Source: Heliocidaris tuberculata (lineage: Eukaryota > Echinodermata > Echinoidea > Camarodonta > Echinometridae). From it: 64,000 bases of DNA. The translations under genes and the position numbers were made by a program. Position 1 is the first letter of the stretch; each line of letters starts with the position of its first letter. The notes under the pieces are model-generated. The model made no database searches. It was given only the letters and a program-made list of their open reading frames with translations, and was not told the origin of the DNA. Below, in pieces: positions 57,001 through 64,000 of this stretch. The DNA is taken from positions 26,783,499 to 26,847,498 of the forward strand of contig CM046846.1 of assembly GCA_025618425.1 (NCBI GenBank), read 5' to 3'.

Positions 57001-60000
57001 CTGTCTGGATTTCAACATCTGTAATATCACTGGAAAGCCGAGTGTCATCTGTACAAAACAAAATGGTATGCAATTGAAGCAATCATGAGTTTTACCCGTC
57101 TTTTTAAAACTTTTTAAAAATGAGATTCACGAGGTCTACACTATAAAGTCTTCGTTTTTTTTAAAAGAGGGAACAATAAATTGATAAATCACATACCATC
57201 CCGTAGATTTTCTCTTTTTGCCTTGACATACTCACATTTAGCCTAAAAAAGACCCCCTTTGTATTTCCCTTAATTATGACTAACTATGGGTGCTCCGACA
57301 TATGCTCTGGCTGTATACAGACTGAGTTTAGGTTAGGGTAAGGGTGAGGGTTAGAATAGTGTTTGGTCGAGGACTCGAGGGTTGAAGTTACAAATACGAA
57401 TTGTCCTATAATATAGGTATGTGTCAAACCACTGAACTCAAAGACAGCTGACAAATTAGAAAGTAAATTGAGTTATTACCTGTATGACCTCTTTCTTTCA
57501 TCCTTTCCACTGCTTTAGAAGTGAGAGCTTTGATTCTGAGTAGAGTTTCCCTTCTTGCCTTGGCATAGGCACACTCTGTAGCATCCTGGAAGAAAAAAAG
57601 GAAAGGCTCAGCAGTTAGAGAAGCAGTCTTGAATCATGAAGGTCCATGGTTCAACTCAAAGTCAGTATACACTAATACTCTTGGGCAAAGGCACAGAGTC
57701 AGCATGTAGCATGGTCACTAAAACTTAAAGGGAATGTCAACCCTGGTATTAAGTTGATTTGAATAAAAGAAGATAAATGAGAGAAACAGATTAGTAAAAG
57801 TTAAAGCAAAATCTGACAAGAAATAAGAAAGTTATGAACTTTTGAAGTTGTAATCATTCAAACACAGATTGGCAACTCCATGACATATCTTGCGAGCTCC
57901 TCTCCCATTTGCTCACTACAGTAAATAACATAAATTTTCATTCTAAGTTTTTGATGAAGGAATAGATTTGTTTCATACAGGTTTTGTGAAAATACATATG
58001 AGCAATGAATACTTAGGTGTACATATGATTGAATATTTTCTTAAGAGAAAATGGAAATTAATGATTTTTTGGGGTACAGGGCAAATGGGAGAGGAGCTCG
58101 CAAGATACGTCACAGAGTAGCCAATTTGTGTCTGATTGATGAAAACTTTTAAAATTCATAACTTTCTTATTTCTTATCGTATTTTGCTCAAACCTTCACT
58201 GATCCATTTCTTTATATATTTTTCTGTTTCTTTTAAAAACCAACTTGTAATCAGGGTGGACGTTCCCTGAAAGATAATCTTGAGTTCTGGTAATGACAAT
58301 TTTTTTTTTCTTTTTTAAACAGTATAAAGCGAAAACAATGTTGTGTGTTCAAGACTGCAAATATTGATATCAGCCCAATGAATTCATAATAGCCGAGTAA
58401 TGAGTAAAGAAAGCAAGGTAATAGTCCCAACCCATGTGCATAACATGTGGTCTCTAACATGCAAATGTCAGTCATTTTGTTTCCAACATATTTTTTGTTG
58501 GTTCAATTCTATCTTGTTGGTCTGACCCAACAACCTTTTTCTCTCCATTCAGAATTACTTTTAGCAAGTTTCTCCCGAAAAACAAGGCCATTACCACAAC
58601 TCATGACAAGCTTTACCACAATAAGTTTCCTCCTTTTAAATGCATCAGATTTTATTTTTTAGCAAAGAAGTAAAAACAAAGGGAAAAAGAAGTACACAAC
58701 AAAGGGCTGACTTCATACTTTTTGACACTTGATTTGACAAATTAATTAGGAAAATTATTTGCAGCATGATTAAGTTAAACAGTACAGTTAATGTGTAGCA
58801 GTGTGGGGTCCAAGACCAGAGGGTCCGAGATCAAGATCAAGACCAAGATCAGACAATCCGAGATCCAGATCCGCAGCTCAAGATCGAGATCAGAAACATC
58901 TGAGATGAAGATCAGATACATCCGAGATCAAGATCAAGATCGTGGTTACTGATGCCGATCTCGAGACTGGTCTCAAGATCAAGATTGATCTCAAGGTACC
59001 CAACACTGAGTCGTGTTTTCGCCGATTGGTGAACGATTTTAAAAGCTTTTTCGTTTGATAATTTACGTAATAACAATAACAATGTTATACTCATAATACA
59101 CTTACGTCATTTTGATTCTAGATAAAACAAGTAGAGTACCTACCTGGTTAAGCATATCTGTCCCAGTGAATCCATCAGGGCTAGAAGGTAGGCTCTTGTA
59201 ATGATCCAATACCAGACAATATAGCTCACCACTTAAGTAAGGATTCTGCAGCAAAATCTAAAAGGATGAATTTAAGACAAAAATAAATAGTTTCATCATT
59301 ATATTACATTAATCTAATGTGTGTGTGTGTGTGTGATCCCACATACCAATGTTTGTGTTCAGCGCTTTTCACTTTATGTGATTTTGAGCAAGATTGAGCC
59401 AACTTCAAATCATTTTGATGATTCTAAAACCTTGCAATACTCAAGAATTTTTATGTACTACATAATCAACCTTTCCTAATAACTTCTTAACAATATCTCT
59501 GACAACACAAGTGCATAACTGTTACTCAACATAGTCCTTAAAGGAGAATGAAACCCTGGGGAAATATCAGTTTTAATGAAAAGAGAGGACAGAGAGAAGC
59601 AATTTTTAAAAATTTCCATCAAAATCGGTTACGAAATGAAAAAGTTATAAAAGTTTGAAAAGTCTCACTTTACTTTCTATGGCAATCCTCAAATTGGCAA
59701 TGTTGCTTCAAAATGGCAGGTTTAGTATTACAACTCTCAATATGTTTTGTACACAAAATTTCATATTTTCTCCATTATCTCTAAAGATGCTGCTTGTCTT
59801 TTTGTGAACTCAACATATGTTGTGTCAAATACATTTTCCCATGATATGTCTTGAGCTAAGGAGACAAGCTGCACCTTGAGAGATAATGGGGAAAATATGA
59901 AATTTTGTGTACAAAACATGTGGAGAGTTGTACTACTAAAGCTGTCACTTTGAAGCAACATTGCCAATTTGAGGATCGCCATAGAAAGTAAATTGAGACT

Positions 60001-62216
60001 TTTCAAACTTTCATAACTTTCTGATTTCGTAACCGATTTTGATGGAACTTTTTTTAAATTGCTCCTCTCTATCCTCTCTTTACATTAAAATAGATTTTTC
60101 CCCAAGGTTTCATTCTCCTTTAAAGGAGAATTATCCCCAGATTATAAATGTACTTATGTTCAAAGGTGTAATATATTCTTAATTATTGGCCTGTATCACT
60201 TTAGAAATAAAATATCAGAAAAGGGTTTAAATTCAAGACATTCTAGCACACAGTATCATCTGCTAACACTGTACATGGGGGATGCCATTTTCTTGATGAT
60301 ATGGAGTTGTACATGAACCACTGGAAACCGTTCCAGTCAGGAAGATATTTTTAATCCTAGAGCTAAATTGCTTCTCTTCATTACTAAAAATCCCCATATA
60401 TGATGGGAAATATATAACAGGTGTATACATATATTCTAAAACTTGAAATTTATAGATTTCTTTTTAAATTCTCTGCTTTTGCTAAATAGAAATCGATTTC
60501 TTTGGCTTGCCTGGCAGAGCAGAACATAATTTATACAACGCGCATTCTGACTTTTGAAGTCCATTATCTCAAAGCAGGTGAATGCATAGCTTGTCACTAT
60601 TGACGCTCGGGAAAGTTATCATCCATAAATTTGAATTAATTTGCTCCGTCGCGTACGTCAGAGTATCAAGAAAATAGATTTCTATTTAGTGAAATAGAAA
60701 TTTTCAAAGAAATATAAAACACATTTTTGTTTTTAGAATATATGTATATATCTGCTAAATATTTTAAATCTCAAAAGGGATTTTGTATCAGGAAGAAAGA
60801 CTTTTTTGCATTCGGATTAAAAATATCTTTATGTAGACATCAAGAAAATGGCAACCCCCAGGTATCGCTAGCAGACGATGAATTTTGCTGAGAAAAGCTT
60901 GATTTACACCCATCTCGTATATTTTAATGCAAAACTAAGTAGGACAACAAGAAGGAATAGATTACATCTTTGAATATAAGCACATCTACATTTTGAGGTT
61001 AATTCCCCTTTAAGTTACATAATCGGCAAAATATACAACACTGTCAAAAACTTTCTTGATACCTTTAGGAGCATTCTTCGTGAGTGTTTGAGGTCTACAA
61101 ACATGACAGGACTAGGTCCAGGGGAGGCACCAGGCTGACTGCTGATTATCTCAAGGCCTCTGCTGAACTTGGTGACCACTTCAGTCTTGGCTTCTAGTTT
61201 CTTGTAAACCTGCAGATTGAGATACAGGTGTTTGAACATATTTATTAATGAAATAATAACCTTTGTTGTTGTATGTATGGTTCTAACATATCCCATCAAC
61301 ATGTCATGCTTGAGTGAGCAAATTAAATACTTCAATTGATTGATGTGAAATATCACTTTTTTGTGAGTTTTGGGATTTAAGGTGGGTAGCATACTTTGGA
61401 TGTTAGAAAAGGACTACAGATGATCATTAAAGAAAGGTAAATAACTCAAAATCAATTAACCACTGCAACAATTAATCAATTTCAGCCATTCATACGGTAT
61501 CAAGCAGATAATTAAGAAATCAAGCTATAATTGCCATGACAATTTTTAGTGCACTGACAAACAACACACACCGAATCTCACACGAACTCAGACATTACTA
61601 TGCATCCTATTCTACCCACTCCACCATTACTCCCACCCCAAAATATTCCTGAATCTCACCCAAATCATTCTTCTCTTTCCCACCCTATCCTCAGTTAACA
61701 ACTAATCCTCATCGGCATCCACTGATGATTTCCATTCAATGATGTCTACTCACATGTCTCTGGATTGAATGAGAGAATGATTGGTTAGTTAATTTCATGC
61801 TTGCTTGATTGAAAAATTAATTTATTGAATGCTTGATTGAAAAAAATTGATTCATTGAATACTTGATTGAGTGACTGCTTGATTGAAAAATTGATTGACT
61901 GATTGATCAACTGATTGATTTTGATCTTTCTGTATTAATGGGCCATGCTTGGTGATATTCCCTTTCCGACATCCAAGGTACGCCAGCTTAAATGCTAAAA
62001 CTGACCAATTTTATTATTCAGACCATGGATACAAGCCAAAAAATCTAAACACTGGAGAATCAATTTTAAATATAACATTACTCCTTCAAAATATTCTGCC
62101 CACTTCATGGCTCTCTGGAATGCCTCCTGATTCCAATGTGCAGCTGCATCAGTCTTGGCAGTCTGTACCAGTCCCAGGAAAGTCTTAGCATTTCTCATAA
62201 CTTCATTCATGGTCTT
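53862..62216 (-). CDS. multi-exon gene of unknown function, last seven coding exons (~283 residues)
   Basis: Exons (minus strand, 5' to 3'): 62216-62082, 61209-61063, 59257-59144, 57585-57480, 57048-56940, 56421-56364 and 54044-53862 including the TAA stop. All have AG acceptors and GT donors, and every junction phase agrees (0,0,0,1,2 [AG/C = Ser],0). The product is mostly helical: KTFLGLVQTAKTDAAAHWNQ, VYKKLEAKTEVVTKFSRGLE, a Gly/Pro/Ser-rich turn (QPGASPGPSP), NPYLSGELYCLVLDHYKSLP, ECAYAKARRETLLRIKALTS, HQHLLHHLSQNP, HDKLQEMAQKPRGL, AAEIGCKRFLSEWLLMK, and an Asn/Lys/Glu-rich tail. I do not recognise the family. Upstream exons lie beyond the window. Introns carry foldback elements and a SINE, which do not disturb the exons. 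Consistent phases and intact frames argue that it is functional. Confidence 0.8.
54721..55878. mobile_element. 1.16-kb element with perfect 25-bp terminal inverted repeats
   Basis: The left end tgtgacccggcaccacaaaa ccacc is the exact complement of the right end. It sits in the last intron of the unknown gene. No transposase frame is visible, so it is non-autonomous. The interior (55020-55620) may include a second insertion. Confidence 0.85.
56364..56421 (-). CDS. unknown gene, penultimate exon
   Basis: 58 bp; completes a Ser codon and reads THDYLHDKLQEMAQKPRGL. Acceptor tttcttgcag, donor actg/gtaagt. Too short to be found as a plain frame. Confidence 0.7.
56940..57048 (-). CDS. unknown gene, exon 3 from the end
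   Basis: Completes an Asp codon, then 35 codons and 2 bases. Acceptor tgtacag, donor agag/gtaacc. His-rich (ILHQHLLHHLSQNP). Confidence 0.7.
57480..57585 (-). CDS. unknown gene, exon 4 from the end
   Basis: 35 codons plus 1 base; acceptor cttccag, donor acag/gtaata. Basic helix ECAYAKARRETLLRIKALTS. Confidence 0.75.
57602..57722 (+). repeat. tRNA-derived SINE
   Basis: ggctcagcagttagagaagc agt resembles a tRNA D-arm/A box, catggttcaactc a B box, and ctcttgggcaaaggcac a body motif I associate with invertebrate SINEs. It directly abuts the foldback at 57727. Confidence 0.65.
57727..58269. mobile_element. ~540-bp long-arm foldback
   Basis: Ends agggaatgtcaaccctg / cagggtggacgttccct are inverted. 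Internally, cttgcgagctcctctcccat ttgc opposes gcaaatgggagaggagctcg caag, so the whole element can fold into a long hairpin. Confidence 0.85.
59144..59257 (-). CDS. unknown gene, exon 5 from the end
   Basis: 38 codons, phase 0-0. Acceptor ccttttag, donor ccag/gtaggt. Contains NPYLSGELYCLVLDHYKSLP. Confidence 0.75.
59319..59334. repeat. (GT)n microsatellite
   Basis: Eight GT units. Confidence 0.9.
59538..60123. mobile_element. ~585-bp long-arm foldback bounded by TTAA
   Basis: Ends ttaaaggagaatgaaaccct gggg / ccccaaggtttcattctcct ttaa are inverted, and the interior pair tatggcaatcctcaaattgg caatgttgcttcaaa / tttgaagcaacattgccaat ttgaggatcgccata extends the hairpin. TTAA at both ends suggests TTAA-specific insertion (piggyBac-like). 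Confidence 0.85.
60120..61013. mobile_element. ~890-bp foldback abutting the previous one
   Basis: Begins ttaaaggagaattatcccca g and ends ggttaattcccctttaa, again with TTAA ends. Interior arms gggggatgccattttcttga t / atcaagaaaatggcaacccc c are inverted. It shares the TTAA at 60120-60123 with the element to its left. Confidence 0.8.
61063..61209 (-). CDS. unknown gene, exon 6 from the end
   Basis: 49 codons, phase 0-0. Acceptor atctgcag, donor aaag/gtatca. Contains FVDLKHSRRMLLK. Confidence 0.75.
61210..62080. other. intron of the unknown gene
   Basis: Includes a 'gattgattga' low-complexity stretch (about 61790-61930). No exon or transposon ends seen. Confidence 0.5.
62082..62216 (-). CDS. 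unknown gene, exon 7 from the end
   Basis: 45 codons, phase 0-0. Acceptor tttgcag, donor gaagga/gtaatg. Helical with Trp/Tyr-rich end (MKWAEYFEG). Confidence 0.75.
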
Positions 62217-63760
62217 CTGCAAAAACAAAATGAACCGAACAATACAGTTAGATCTAGAACATATCTTCAATCCTTTGACCCCTACCTCACTGGAAGAAAA
62301 AAATGAATTACATACGTCATCTGTATGATCACATTTACTGGCTATTGCTGGATGACTTGATTCAGTGACTTTTTCATTTTCTCTCAGAGGTTTAAAAAGA
62401 AACGTTAAGATTTCCAAGAAAATAAAAACAAATTGTCTTCCACATGTGTGTTTTCCATGCCATGGTCATGTCCACTCATCTAATGTACGAGGTTATGATA
62501 TGACGCGTCCTTAGGGCGAATAACATCGATTCTTAGTTTCTTGTGCCATCCAGTTACTTTTTTTTTCTGTCTGCCTCCATGGCCGATTAGCACGCAGGGA
62601 GTTTTTGCGTGGGACTCTGGCTCGGGCCGATGGGATTTTGCTCAGCTCATGCACACATGATGTGCGCAGGAACTCTCCACTGAGCTTGTACATGGGGCCG
62701 CAAACCGGTGTAGGTATGCTGCAAACTGGCTCCAAAACAGGAAAAATGTAAACCTACTATTACCACGGCAACTCTTTATTTTTGGGGGGATTATATTTTT
62801 GCTCAAACAGTAACAATATGAACTTCCATTATTTGGGTAAAAAGTGAAAACAATTCTGGAATAAAGAGTTCTAAAATTGGACTTTGTCTTAACTCACACG
62901 TACAAGCTTATCTGAAGATAAGCTTGTACTCCACAATAGCTTTCAAGGGTGAATAGGCTTCAATAGCTTTTGTGTGTATTAGTGGACTATGGTCCATTAT
63001 AGATCATTCATACATGAGAGGAAAATAATTATTCAAAATTTCTTTTTCAACTCTGAAACTTTAAAGTTGTAGCATGTAGTAAGAGATGAAGAGTCCCTGA
63101 ATCAGGTAATCTAGCAAATTTAAGAAAATTAAATCTTGCTAAGAGCAATTTTGTTGTCTGTTTTTGACTACTGCAACAGTGAATGTTTGAAGTGTCTGCA
63201 GACCACAGCATCTACTCTAGTAAGTAAGTTATTAGACAGAAAAATCTGTCTGTTTGGAGTTTTATAACATTTTTTGACTTTTGAGGCTCTCCTCCAAGAC
63301 AGATGGAAGCCTCCCATAGTCACCAAAGTCGAGTACCTCTCTGCCCACTCAAACTTACGCGAGGTTATTGGAGATAACCTCGCACTCTGTACCTTCATAC
63401 AGTGAGCACTGAACTTGCCTCCCATAGGCAAGTGTGTGATATCTTGCCCATATGTGTGCAGGAGAGGAGCAAGATCATCGACCAAAAACAGCCTGAAAAT
63501 TTCACTTGATCAAGATGATAAAGATCCTATTGAAGGATCTGGCATGAAATTAGGTATTCTATCATACTAAAATGTAGAAGGAAGTATTTTCTCAAAATTT
63601 TGCCGATTATATTGGTGTTTTTACCTCTTCAACTTAGAGGTCGTGACAGGCCAAAATTGACACAGCCCCATATAGTGATAGTCCTGTGAGTGCTCTCTGC
63701 CTGCCTTATGCATTGAGTCTATGGAAAAAAGGTATGAGGTACCTCACCCCAACCCGTAAT
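62217..63760. other. intron or upstream region of the unknown gene; no exon identified
   Basis: Contains a hairpin with 14-bp arms (gtacaagcttatct, 62900-62913, and its complement 62916-62929) and another, gcgaggttat-tggag-ataacctcgc, near 63359-63383. A 105-codon minus-strand frame at 63168-63485 spans the second hairpin and is not convincing. Confidence 0.35.
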
Positions 63761-64000
63761 TTAACCCTTTCAAGACAACTGACCAAATTTTGTGGTTTGG
63801 CTCGATAACTTTTGATTCAGAGCTCTAGAAAATATACTGGATGCATGAGTAGAAAGAGCAAAAATTTCTGCACACACTATGTCCATTTTTGGTTCATGAC
63901 CATATTGCGTTTGATGCCAGGAATTTTTAAAACAAGCATAAGCTTAAAAATCCTTAAATTGGCTACACATTGAGAGGTTCAAACTCATTGTTTTTCATCA
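63761..64000. repeat. interspersed repeat, copy 2 of the 26326 family, cut by the window edge
   Basis: ttaaccctttcaagacaact, attttgtggtttggctcgat and ttttgattcagagctctaga follow copy 1 closely. This copy has an extra ~40 bp (gtccatttttggttcatgac region). Confidence 0.75.

Noticed and set aside
63168..63485. 105-residue minus-strand frame as an upstream exon of the unknown gene
   Set aside because: No convincing acceptor/donor pair, and it crosses a hairpin repeat.

Overview
This is animal nuclear DNA, not microbial. Evidence: coding sequence is broken into short exons with GT/AG borders and matching codon phases; non-coding sequence is AT-rich; microsatellites (CT/GA, TA, GAT, C-runs), small inverted-repeat transposon relics and decayed LINE pieces are dense; no operon-like gene packing is seen. 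The mix of repeats, a prokineticin-receptor-like GPCR and abundant tyrosine-recombinase-type relics (Crypton/DUF3504-like, plus a zinc-finger/recombinase-like family) suggests a marine invertebrate deuterostome, most likely an echinoderm. That placement is inference; no taxonomic marker is visible.

Left part (1-7.5 kb): repeats, then the first coding exon of a class A GPCR on the minus strand (6296-6837, possibly from 6993). It stops exactly inside the DR(Y) motif at a splice donor; later exons must lie left of the window. From 7.5 to about 35 kb is a gene desert with simple repeats, MITE-like foldbacks, two decayed LINE reverse-transcriptase fragments, and one 16.7-17.2 kb stretch that looks unlike its repetitive surroundings and could be a regulatory element.

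Middle part (35-52 kb, plus strand) is the most unusual. It holds a LINE fragment; a broken zinc-finger + tyrosine-recombinase-like gene (copy 1, 35.98-39.82 kb) with unidentified exons in between; a 160-bp minisatellite; six tandem copies of one 138-bp phase-0 exon (41.47-43.80 kb); a decayed Crypton-like tyrosine recombinase (45.26-46.53 kb); a duplicated block carrying OB-fold-like exon pieces (47.2-50.5 kb); a 29-bp-arm palindrome containing a hammerhead-like core (51.37-51.43 kb); and a second, C-terminal copy of the zinc-finger/recombinase-like family (51.46-51.93 kb).

Right part (53.8-62.2 kb, minus strand) is the 3' end of one well-formed gene: seven exons whose phases all agree, encoding about 283 C-terminal residues of a helical protein I do not recognise. 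Its introns are filled by large foldback elements and a tRNA-derived SINE. The genes show no sign of working together as a pathway; the common theme is recurrent insertion and local duplication.
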